The notes under the pieces are model-generated. The model made no database searches and was not told the origin of the DNA. It saw nothing but the letters and a program-made list of their open reading frames with translations. The position numbers were made by a program, and so were the translations under genes. A DNA stretch of 64,000 nt from Centroberyx gerrardi. Lineage: Eukaryota; Chordata; Actinopteri; Beryciformes; Berycidae. Location: assembly GCF_048128805.1 (NCBI RefSeq), contig NC_136006.1:2593235-2657234 (forward strand), written 5' to 3'. This document shows, one piece after another, positions 22,362-32,415 of the stretch (its first letter is position 1; every line of letters starts with the position of its first letter).

Positions 22362-22464
22362 TTGAGAGTTGAGAGTCAAGAAGTCCTTCGACCAGACGTA
22401 TCCCCCCCCCCACTGAGCCGGACTGAAGCAGCTGCTGAACTTTTATACTGGTCTGACGGTAAAC
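22362..22464 (-). promoter_or_regulatory. Putative core promoter and first exon of OR gene 21094-22008
   Basis: On the minus strand: GTTTACC (22464-22458), ten bases, TATAAAAG (from 22447), TTCAGCAGCTGCTTCAG, then GGCTCAGT with its A at 22414, then a run of ten G. The TATA-to-initiator distance is 33. About 40 bases further, CTCTCAACTCTCAA resembles the CTCAGCTCTCAT of the promoters at 3.4 and 8.5 kb, followed by AAGGTCAAG as a possible donor. The start codon is about 0.4 kb away. Confidence 0.65.
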
Positions 22465-23323
22465 AAACACATGGCAAGTAGAGGATGCTTGATCTTGAAA
22501 GTTTGATTTACATTAACAGAGCCTTCAGGGAGCATTCAACCCTCTTGACTATTTCCACACTTTGTGGTGTTACAGCTTATACGAAAAGGTGAAAAGAAAT
22601 GTTTGTGGCCAATTTGTTTGGATGAGTTACTAAGTTGTTTGGGTGAGTAATTAAGTCATTTGGACAAGATAAACTTAGCTTAAATTAGCAGCACATTTTT
22701 CTTCTTGTATTGTCGTTCACGGCTTCCGCTAGTAAGTCGACTGGAATGGAGTAGGTTTTCCACAGCCTAAAACAGATGCATGAAACAGACCAAATCCCTT
22801 TCATATACTGATGGAAACATAAGGTTTAACCAAAATCTAAGTTATAATCAAAAGGTCCTTAATATTCTTGCCTCGTTATACCAACTCAAACGCTATGCAA
22901 ATCTAACTTATAAAAGAGATCTGCTTATGAAGGCAGATAGTATATTGAAAGCAGGGGCTCACGGTGCAAAATAACCTAGCCATATCCAAGCTGCAGGGAG
23001 ACATGAAATAACCCATGTAGCAAGATTAGAACCCAAGCATCTAATACACCCCGGACATTAATTGCATTCAAATCTCCCCTTAGTAAGAGCAGGCAAAATT
23101 AAAACAATTAGGTGGAATTGGAAGAACCCACTGTGCATAGGAGATCATATCACAGGCTGATGGAAAGCATGGGAGTGCACATACAAAGGGCACTGAAAGT
23201 TTCACCAAAATCTAGGAACCAAAATCTATATAGGTTCCTAGGAACCTACAGTATATACAAAGTTACAAACATTTTGATCTCTAAGGAACTGTTTTATTAA
23301 TGCAAGCGCATCATCTCACTAAT
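22465..23323. other. Intergenic, nothing recognised
   Basis: No gene or repeat with clear limits. Short frames at 22780-22974 and 23112-23300 show no recognisable family. Confidence 0.3.
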
Positions 23324-23832
23324 GGTACGTTTTCACAGGGGCATCATTTCACACAAGGGGTCGCGCTGCTTCCCAGTATTGGATGCTTGATAGGCGTGCT
23401 TCGATATTGGTTCCTTGCTGCACCTGATTGCTTTCACTCGCTGGGCCGTCTGCCCCTGGATTTCAAACTGGAAAAACATGGCGGCTCATTTGCAAACTTT
23501 CTCTTATATTACGAAAATAGTTCACCGAAACGTGTTTCTGAAAACATTTGAGGCGAGAAATAAGCCATGCAGTTGCTGAATATGTCTTCATTTTAGATCG
23601 ACAACGGTTAGTTTAAAAGTTTGTACGCGAGTTTTGGGAGTTTCCAGAGGCAGCTGGACGCCCCTGATTTGCATAAAGTAGCCTAGACCTCAACTTTATG
23701 CAAATGTGGAGTGGCCAACGTGACACCCCGTCTCTCGAAACGCACCACGGCGCTACCAGAATGCATTGCAGGGCTGCTTACATAGAAAATGAATGGGAAG
23801 CGTGGAAATGACGGATCCTGTGGAAACATACC
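23324..23832. mobile_element. Short TIR element (MITE), 509 bp
   Basis: The left end GGTACGTTTTCACAGG and the right end CCTGTGGAAACATACC are 16-base inverted repeats with two mismatches. No coding capacity. The target duplication is unclear, so the superfamily is not assigned. Confidence 0.7.
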
Positions 23833-23840
23833 ATAAGCAT

Positions 23841-23981
23841 TGCCTGCCTGCCTGACTGACTGACTCACTGACTGACTGACTGACTGACTGACTGACTCAT
23901 TGACTGACTGACTGACTGACTGACTGACTGACTGACTCACTGACTGACTGACTCACTGACTGACTGACTCACTGACTGACC
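23841..23981. repeat. (ACTG)n microsatellite
   Basis: About 140 bases of GACT tetranucleotides with interspersed CACT and CATT variants, preceded by CCTG units. The Ser-Val-Ser-Gln reading frame on the minus strand is a by-product. Confidence 0.95.
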
Positions 23982-25162
23982 TGAATTTGGCTCATGATGC
24001 CCTCGGCTGCATCATGGGAAAAACATATTCATTTTGAAGGTTTATATATAAGCTATTGCATGAGCTTTTGGATAACATTAATAACCGTTGTGGCTTTTTA
24101 CTAATCTGCTGAATTAAAGGTCATTTTTGGGCTGAGGTCGATTTCCACTGCAACGCACTTAGCAGGATAGCAGGATAGGTTATGACCAACAGACTTACAC
24201 TACAAAACCTTTCACAGACTTGCACTATAATCACAATTTACAGGTCAGACTTAATCATCCTTTTTCCACTTTGTAAAACATGACCTTCATTCATGGCCCT
24301 TAAATTACATTACATGTAAGCAGTGCGGGTGTAGCATGTCTCTTAGTGCTATTCTAGTTAGCCAGTATGAATTATTCTATAGTTCAGTTGGGCATAAATC
24401 ATGGAAATCCATTGTAAAAATGCAGACAATTGGCTTTAAACAGACTACATTCTTCTGGGGGAGGGCGCCCAGATTAAACTTGTATTCAACATTTCTAGGT
24501 TTCGTGATGATTGGACAAACCGTTATTAAGTTATGGCCACTTTTGACATAGACTGTGTATCAATTTTGACTAGATTGTTTATCTGACTGGACTTGTTTAT
24601 ATTGGGTATATTATCTTTCACTTACCCTTGTGCTCCTGGCTTTTTTGTCCCTCAAATCACAAGCATATCTAAGCAAAGTGCTTTCTCTGTAGAGCCTTGC
24701 ACACAGTCAGTCCTCTCTTGATAACATGACATATTAGAGTTTTGTTTCTCTGGACTCTGGCTTTGGTATAAAATTTGTTCATTTACAAATATTGAATCAA
24801 ACTGCCCAACAGAATACAACCCATATGTAGACATGGCCAAGAACTGAACCATGTAAAATAAGTTCTACACTGTATCTAATAAAATACATTGTGTCTTTAA
24901 TGAAGGATCTTAACAAAATTCAGTGAAATTTTTGACTCCATTCCCAATTCTTGACTCCAGCCCGGCACAAAGTTATACTAATACTGTTCTCAAATGAAAA
25001 AAATATCCTGCTTTGGTCATTACTTTTATTTTTTATTTTTGTTTGTTTTCAGATAAACAAGAAGTTCAAGCAATGTATTGCTCTTTGTAAAATCAGCTAA
25101 TTTATTCAACAATTTATTAAAAAAGGTCTGTGCCCAATAAGAAAATCAAATCACTCCTAATA
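23982..25162. other. Intergenic, nothing recognised
   Basis: No gene or repeat with definable ends. The right part is probably the 3' region of the receptor at 25163. Confidence 0.3.
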
Positions 25163-26167
25163 TCAAACAGAAAAGATTATCTTAATGAAACAAAAAAACA
25201 AACAAACATTGCAGGTTCTAGTTGTTTGGAAATTAAATTGAGACATTATATACACTAAAAACTTATGGCACACATTTCTTATTTTTGAGATATGAAGACC
25301 ATACATAATTGGACTTAAAAGTGGTTGGCAAATCATAAGATACATAGATAAAATGATACGAAGTGCTGCTGGTATCCATGTTATGTCAAATCTACTTTGG
25401 AGAATGTCAAAGAAACAGGCAAATGTAAAGTTTACAAGAGAAGCAATGTGTGGAGTGCAGGTGCTGATGGCTTTTTGTTTGGTTTCTTTGGAGGTTTTTA
25501 AACAAACTGACAAAATCTTGATGTAAGAGAACGAAATGGGGATTAAAGGAACACCAACAGTCAAAAAACCAACAACATAAATAGATATGCTGTTAAATGT
25601 CGACACAGAACAGGCTAGTTTATTTAACAGCCAGATGTCACAATACACCTTGTCAATAATATTCTCACAAAATTTCAAACTGACAGTGACAGGCACGGTT
25701 ATTGTAAACTTAATAAATGAATATGTCCACACGAGCAGAATGATCATATTCACTCTTCTTGTGGTCATAATGACACTGTAGTGTAAAGGATAACATATAG
25801 AAACATATCTGTCATAAGCCATGGCTGCTAAATTGCAGTATTCAACAGAGGCATATGTGTAGAGAGTAAATATTTGCAGGAAGCAATGGCTGGCTGGCAC
25901 ATCATGTTTATCTGAAAGCATTTGTGTCATTATAAAGGGTAACATAGCAGTACTGCCATATAATTCATTAGCAAATAAACTACACAGGAAAAGGTACATG
26001 GGCTCATGCAGTGGTTTCTCTACACAGATGACCAAAATGAGAACTGAGTTGGCCACAACTATTGCGATGTAAAAGATGACTACTATGGAAAAATACAGAT
26101 GCCTTAATTGATCAATATTACCATAAGCAGCCAGCACAACTAGTACAATCTGTGTTGTGTTCTCCAT
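25163..26167 (-). CDS. Olfactory receptor, fish type, 334 aa, extended C-terminus
   Basis: Intact odorant receptor beginning MENTTQIVLVVLAAYGN (NTT sequon at 3). KPLHEPMYLFLCSLFANE marks loop 1/TM2, YCNLAAMAYDRYVSICYPL contains the signature (MAYDRY at 116) and KVYCDIWLLNKLACS lies in loop 2. FSYIKILSVCLKTSKETK spans TM5/loop 3 and PLLSPIMYGLHISKIRNVC marks TM7. After the usual stop position the frame runs about 25 residues further (TRTCNVCLFFCFIKIIFSV), giving an unusual Cys/Phe-rich tail. This probably reflects loss of the ancestral stop codon. A hAT insertion splits its promoter region (see 26711-27612). Ligand unknown. Confidence 0.94.
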   Translation of the reverse strand: MENTTQIVLVVLAAYGNIDQLRHLYFSIVVIFYIAIVVANSVLILVICVEKPLHEPMYLFLCSLFANELYGSTAMLPFIMTQMLSDKHDVPASHCFLQIFTLYTYASVEYCNLAAMAYDRYVSICYPLHYSVIMTTRRVNMIILLVWTYSFIKFTITVPVTVSLKFCENIIDKVYCDIWLLNKLACSVSTFNSISIYVVGFLTVGVPLIPISFSYIKILSVCLKTSKETKQKAISTCTPHIASLVNFTFACFFDILQSRFDITWIPAALRIILSMYLMICQPLLSPIMYGLHISKIRNVCHKFLVYIMSQFNFQTTRTCNVCLFFCFIKIIFSV

Positions 26168-26653
26168 TGTTGCATATGTAATAGATCTTCAGAGTTATTT
26201 TCAACTGAAGTTACGTAGTCCAGTACAACTGATTTCTACATTGGTATTAGAGAAAAGATCAGCTGCCGTTCACCCAGAACGTCACTCAGCCTGAGTTCTA
26301 TCTTCATAAGTCTGTCACAGCACATTTAACAATCAGTGTTTCTGTAATGACCCATCTGACCTGACGATTTAGGAATAGGCCTTTTCTCCCTATAATGCTC
26401 ACATGCTATTCACTATTAAGTGTATAACAAATTTAATATGCATGCATACATTACATAAGCAGTAGGAGTGGGCTGCCTTTGTCAGTTAGGCCAACCTGGG
26501 GTCCAACTCAACATCAGTCACCTATCATGAAAATCAGGTCCTCATTGTTTAAAAATGAATTTTAGTTCTAGAAGTAACTGATCAGTTCACAAAGCCTCAA
26601 AAAGGCCCAAGTGAGCAGTGATACAGCAATACAAGATGAAATGGTATACTGCT
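26168..26653 (-). other. Presumed 5' intron/UTR of the OR at 25163-26167
   Basis: Non-coding sequence between start codon and putative promoter; no repeat was recognised. Confidence 0.4.
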
Positions 26654-26710
26654 ACCTCCCCCTTCTACTAAGCTACACTGAGGCAGTTGTTGAACTTTTA
26701 TACTGTGGTG
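26654..26710 (-). promoter_or_regulatory. Putative core promoter of OR gene 25163-26167, split by a transposon
   Basis: On the minus strand: TATAAAAG from 26702, TTCAACAACTGCCTCAG, then GCTTAGT with its A at 26669, then AAGGGGGAGG. TATA-to-initiator spacing is 33. The upstream box expected about 10 bases before the TATA is not adjacent: it is found as GATTAGC at 27627-27621, beyond a 902-bp hAT insertion that starts at 26711. Removing the insertion and one target copy leaves 8 bases between box and TATA, close to the 10 in the other genes. Confidence 0.65.
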
Positions 26711-27612
26711 CAGGCTTGGAATTTCGTCATTTTAGGGGCAAGGCCATTTGGCCTTCGGTGTCACACATTTTTTAGGGCACAAAGGCCACATGCCAGGGCA
26801 CAAAGGCCATTGAGTGAAATAAGAGGATTTAGAGCCTACAAATATCCTGTTAAGCCCGACGGACCCGGTAACATTACCGGGTCCACCCCCATGGTGTAGT
26901 TATGAAAAATCTCGATGGAAGATGGTCTATTTATAGAAGATATGAATGCTATACTGTTTTGAAAACATGGGGTCTTCAGCTTTCAGAATCCGTATTGTAT
27001 GTTGTATGTTGTCCAAACTATGTCTTATTACGAAGTATTTTAACAATAAAGTCGTACAAATATAAACTTCGTAAATATAAGAGCAAGTTGTGATCAAAAG
27101 ATCCGGGATAATTTTCTCGTCAGTCTACAATAACATGCTTGCTTGGTATCGATGGAAACTAGAAATTCCGAGCTTTCCAATGACCCTAAACGCACCACGA
27201 TTGGAACGATACAACGTCCACCATTTCCGGGGAAACGTAGCAGTCAAACTTCACATTTTAAGTCACACTGACAAAAATCTATGTTCTTGCCAAAATATTT
27301 CACCAAGGCTTATGTTATTTTCGCCAAAAACGGCAGAGTTTAGTTACTCACGTTTCTACCGTAAGTTCTACCGTGAGTTGTGTCTGACTCATAGCAATCT
27401 TCCGTGGATTTTCACCAGCCATTTCACTCCAGACAGACTGGAGCTCTATGGTGGGAGCTCTGGCTCTTCGTCGCCATCTGTATCGAAGTACTGACACCAA
27501 TGAGCCTTATACCATTCTATTCCTCTGACTCTGACAGTAACAGGGGATCACGGCCAGAGCGAGGGGCAACGACGGCCATGGCTGTCGTGGCCGCCGTGAA
27601 ATTCCTACCCTG
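26711..27612. mobile_element. Non-autonomous hAT element inserted in an OR promoter
   Basis: The left end CAGGCTTGGAATTTC and the right end GAAATTCCTACCCTG are 15-base inverted repeats with three mismatches. The flanking 8-mers CTGTGGTG (26703-26710 and 27613-27620) are a perfect target duplication. The family is the same as the element at 14319-15263. Internal reading frames (such as 27090-27494) have no transposase resemblance. It sits immediately upstream of the TATA box of the OR at 25163-26167. Confidence 0.93.
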
Positions 27613-27627
27613 CTGTGGTGGCTAATC

Positions 27628-28859
27628 AAACACATCACATAAAGAGTGTGGGTGACCTGTCCTCTTCTGACATCAGATATCATGGGAGAATGGAGTCACT
27701 CACTCGACCTCTGATTTGGATAAGGATGAAAGCTAAAGGCCCTCTGGAGAATTAGCTAAAACAGAAAACTATGCTGGAGTGCTTATGCTTATTTTTGGAC
27801 TCTGGGTAAAAGGCCACGGGTAGTTCTTTAACTGTGCATCCAATATGCCTGGAAATACTCACATTAATGCTTACAGTCTGTACTTTAACAATAGAAAGGC
27901 CAAATGTCTATACCGCTGGATGTTGAGATTTAAAAATTAAACACTTCAACACTGTAAATGTAATGTATTCATTCCACAACTTTTCTGAAATACAGTACTT
28001 GGGCTTTAAATGCTGTAGCATTCACAAAAATTTAACTTGATAGACAAAATGATAGACAAGTGTAATAATTTTACCAACAGAAAATAGATACAGAGAATAG
28101 AAGCAGCAGGAAAGCACCATTTGGACTAACAAGACAGATTAATCATGAGCAGAGGATGGCCTTCATATAATATTCTCACAGATACAGCAAGCCCGACTCA
28201 TCTGGTAAATGTGACTTTATTCAAGTGACTTGGACATGTTGACACACGCTGCACAGCACACCCATCACTCCAGGGAAGAAGACGTGTCAGGCTAGATGTA
28301 CAAGAAATAATGTGATTGATACCATTGTGAAATACAATCAACTTGTGTGAGACTTGTGTTGCCTCTGGGTTGGAGGAATAAGACAAGAGATGGTGTAAAA
28401 GCCCATTTGAAACATACAAGTAGGGAAACAGTGTACAGGCTGAAAAGTGGGTTTTGAAAGCAAGAAATCTCAGCGCCTGACCAAGTAGCCTAATCGTTGA
28501 GTCATTGGTATTGATCAATAACCCTATCAACCCCCGCGGATATATTATGGTCATTTTGTGCTATGGAAAGTGGTTCAAAATGGATTATCTGCACACTGGA
28601 TTAGAGCTCCTTTCTAAATACTTTATCTAATGCAATGCAATGTTCCAAGCCTAAGGCCTTCAGTCATTTAATACCTTGTTTAGGAAGAAGTCTGAAACAT
28701 ATTTGTCCCGAAGTAAAACATGGATCAATATTGCGATTTCAATAATTTGTATAATAATTAACTGGGCAGCCCTAATTATATATGAATTTCTATAGGAAAG
28801 TTTTAAACCATATTCATCTTTACTTTGTTCCTGTAGTTAAACATTATAAGAAATTATCT
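27628..28859. other. Intergenic, nothing recognised
   Basis: No gene was recognised. On the minus strand near 28200-28240 an AATAAA lies in sequence that could be an old 3' UTR, and a 118-codon frame (28198-28554, minus) overlaps it without family resemblance. Confidence 0.3.
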
Positions 28860-29830
28860 TTGCGTAATTATTTGCTATTGCTATTATGGCCCCTAACCGG
28901 GGCCACCAGTCCCAATGGCGGACCCAATCCTGACAGCCTATACGCCAAGGAGATCAGGTCCACTATCCAGTGGGCCAGTGCTTTGATACAGCACGGCAGA
29001 GTGTGTTTCCCACGTAAGAGACAAAAAGCATATCTGAGGTCCAATGTGATGTAGTGTGGTCCACATAGCACCTAAGAGCCCTCACTGGGTAACTTATGGC
29101 ACTGGGGACCAACCTATCTCCTTCTCCAAACCTGAGAAAAGCCCCATCCACAGACACTCTGCTCATTCACCCGCTTGGCCGAAACAATAGCCAGGAGGAA
29201 GGCTGTTTTTAAAGAGAAAAGCCACAGACCAAGGCCCAACAAAGACTCAAAAGGAGGCAGACACCACTGAGCACCACTTGAAGGTCCCAGGTGGGGAGAA
29301 GACACTGCCAAGATGGTCGGCTTCTCCTCACCTCCTTCAAAAACGGCGATGCCAAGGGGTGAGCCCCAGGGGACACCGTGTCACACTTGTCATGACCTAC
29401 AGAAATAGCTGCCAGGTAGCCACTAATAGTTAACTCTGCCTGCCCTATGGCGAAGAGGTGCTGAATGAAAGACAGAATCACAGAAATGAGACAAGTCGAG
29501 GGGTCTTCCCCTTTAGAAACACACCAATCAACACCTTCCACTTGCTGCTGTACTGCAGCCTGGTGGAGGGAGCCCAAGAGGCTTGCAGAGTGTGTATCAC
29601 ATCCCTGCCTAAGCTGAGCCCCTGCAAACGCTGCTGTTCAAGGGCCACACATGAAGGCCCAGAGCCTGGGGCTTAGGGTGCCATATTTTGCACTGCACCA
29701 GCGAGGGGGCCATGGGCTGCCCTCCAGCAGCTCCTCGATCCCCACCATCCATAGTCTTTGTGGCCAATTCGTGGCCAACAAACATACCTGGACTCGGATC
29801 ATTTTGGAATGCTGCCAAAATGATGAGTAA
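28860..29830 (-). mobile_element. DIRS-like retrotransposon fossil (tyrosine recombinase part)
   Basis: The minus strand reads as the tyrosine recombinase end of a DIRS-type element. The N-terminal linker region contains QASWAPSTR and YSSKWKV. The core has ISGYLAAISVGH and HPLASPFLKEVRRSRPSW, then LPTWDLQVVLSGVC, AFLLAIVSAKRV and YPVRALRCYV. The final segment includes LFVSYVGNTL and HWIVDLISLAYR. It is a broken, 5'-truncated fossil with several breaks and appears old. DIRS elements use a recombinase instead of an integrase and leave no target duplication. Confidence 0.8.
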
Positions 29831-30006
29831 TGATAATTCACCTATTTACCTATACTGACAAACTGGTCAAACAGAACAGGATGATCCAATGTACGTGGCA
29901 TCATGAGTACAGGGTTTTTCCTGCATAGAAAATTACGAGGCCACCGTGATCAAATTTCGTGCCGCCTCGATCGGCAAAACTCCACAGCTCCTGCATGAAA
30001 CTGATT

Positions 30007-30130
30007 ACACAACCTTTTGTGGTGGCTGTATAGGCCTAAAGGTCAAGTGGGGTTAAAATAAGATCATCATCAGTCAATATTAGCAACTAATGTCAGCAGA
30101 GAATTGTGGCCAAACACTGTCTTAACTGTT
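30007..30130. repeat. Diverged direct repeat, copy 1
   Basis: It shares ACACAACCTTTTGTGGTGG, then GGTTAAAAT.AGATCATCAT, TTAGCAACTAAT and CCAAACACTGTCTTAACT with 30835-30920 in the same order and orientation. Copy 1 has extra bases in the middle. Probably two copies of one interspersed repeat, or a local duplication. Confidence 0.75.
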
Positions 30131-30834
30131 TAATTACATGAACTTTTCCAGTTTATAAGAGATCATCATGCAAGGAAAACAGTGGGACCCAGTACATCCT
30201 AAAAATGATGTAATGGCACTGTACGGATTTGTGTGTGTGTGTGTGTGTGTCTCAAAACTGACGTAATCCTTTGCCAGACTAATTTAAACAACTTTCATAC
30301 CAACAGGCCGTACACAGAAGCCCACAGGTCATGTCATTAGTCCCTCTGCCCTGACGCCCACGGCTACTATGGTGAACCTCAGGCCTTGGGGAGCCTGACC
30401 TAATATTTTCTCAATGTAAATGATGACTACATTAGATCAGATTTCATCATTTCTTGTTGAGAATAGACATTTGAAACTATAGAAATATCAGAAACAGTAA
30501 TACGTAATTATTAATGACAGATCAGTGGCAAATAACAGTAAGCGATGGAGTACAAAAGTGTTAAAGTGATCCTGGTTTTGGCCTTTCTGTGAGACCGGTG
30601 TGCCACTGATTTCTATGATTTTAACTAATTCAGGAAACAGTGATAACAGCAAATAGTAACTCCAAGTTTGAACGATACTTTCTTATTCCTCCTGCGTGTG
30701 GTTTTCTATACTACTTCCTGTTTAGGTGTAGGACAAATTATTTTCTGTTAAAGCCATGACCACCGTTTTCATATAGTGATTCATTTTCTAAATACAACTA
30801 AAATAAAAATAAAAAAACAGGGCTCTCTAGTTTG

Positions 30835-30920
30835 CACAACCTTTTGTGGTGGGTTAAAATGAGATCATCATTTAGCAACTAATATAAGCAGAGAATCGTG
30901 CCCAAACACTGTCTTAACTT
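30835..30920. repeat. Diverged direct repeat, copy 2
   Basis: Shorter version of the segment at 30007-30130, about 0.8 kb away in the same orientation. Confidence 0.75.
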
Positions 30921-31434
30921 TTTCCACTTCAACTACACTTCAACTTCACTTTCCTAAAAGTGATATAATGTTACTGTACATATTTTCTGGGCCTTTTGAT
31001 AAGACCTTTGTCATGTATCTACCACTCCTGGGCTCCTCTCAGTCAGTGTATCCACTCAGGCTGCTGGGTCCCTGAGCGTGGTACTAGCACTAAATTGATG
31101 TCCTGGGGATGAAGAGATATGATGGACTAATGACCTAGAGGCTTAATCAGCATGTTTACTTCGTGTATATCTGTGTGTGTGTGTGTGAGAGATAGTGAGA
31201 GAGTGTGTTTGTGGCAGAACGGATGGCGGTTACATCAGCCAGTCATTAATTATCTTATGAGACAACAACATGTTAATCTCATGTGTATTAAGATGTTTCA
31301 AAGGAAAATGTTTTGGACACATGATGTCCACAACTTCTAAGGCCGCTGTCATTTAGCCAAAGTTGACATAAAGTTAAGTTTCACTAAAGTAAACCCAGGT
31401 GGGGTTTACTTCACACATGGGCGCCTGCATGGGT

Positions 31435-31467
<33 letters not shown>

Positions 31468-32415
31468 TGCACACAGGCTTAGTATTTTGACATATAACTG
31501 ACTACCAGGCCATCTCAGCATATGACCTTTAACTGGTATTGCAAGTTCAGTGGACATTTCCAGTGTTTGTTCTATTCTATTGCCGTACTGGCAATAGTCG
31601 CATTATTGTGCGCATGTAAACCTAGCCAATGACAAACTGAATGCAGCCTTTTTAATCACCTAAGTAAAACAAACTACAGGTAGTTGAAACACATTTTATT
31701 GTACTAGAGTTAGTTGTATCTGCACGTGTTTATTGAGTGAATGATTGTCTTAAAATAAAACTGTCAATACGCATCATTACGCACAGAAAACATGGCGACA
31801 GGGATTTCAATATCACCAGAAACATGAATTCAACTTAAAGCTTGATTTTCCCCTAACCAATCACTAATGACTGACGTATCCGGCCGCTCTGACATTATTT
31901 TCAGTCTCACTGACGTATTTACCAACTTCACCAAGAATGTTGGTCGTCTTTGCAAAGACAATATGTTGGTTAAGGGGGTGATTTCAACAAATATTATTCT
32001 GCCGAAACGCCAATGAAAAAACGCTGCACGAACGGTTCAGACATTAGTCCCGCCCACAAAGGCGCTGATTGGCTTGATCATTTCTAGAGCTAGAAATCGC
32101 CATTGACTAGAGCAACACCAGACTCTACACAGAAAATGGCTAACAAGGAGGCAATGGCTGAATAATGGAGTGGTAATGAAATGGCCATTCAGTCTGAATA
32201 TCAGGCTAATACTAGGCATGATTTTTTATATACACCCATCTTATTAGCCTAAATCACAAATTGGGGCTCCAACAGAGAAGAGCGTCTGATCTCCTCTAAA
32301 TGATACACCATAGATTTGTCCTATTTGCCCAAATGCAATTGTGGTGTTGGGTATGTGCACTGGTGGGAAGTCTTCGCTACCCACAAGAGGTAAGGAAGGA
32401 ATCAAAACTTAAGAG

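Larger units (their letters stand above)
29831..32407. other. Gene-free stretch with microsatellites and a duplicated segment
   Basis: No gene was recognised. It contains GT repeats (30231-30250, 31172-31190), a CA repeat (31436-31464) and two diverged copies of one segment (30007-30130 and 30835-30920). The start near 29912 (AGGGTTTTTCCTGCATAGAA) resembles the end of a common non-autonomous DNA element. Confidence 0.4.

Noticed and set aside
23683-23940. Frame with many Ser-Val-Ser-Gln repeats
   Set aside because: By-product of the ACTG microsatellite.
28198-28554. 118-codon minus-strand frame
   Set aside because: No recognisable domain. It may lie in an old UTR-like sequence, but there is too little evidence to call a gene.
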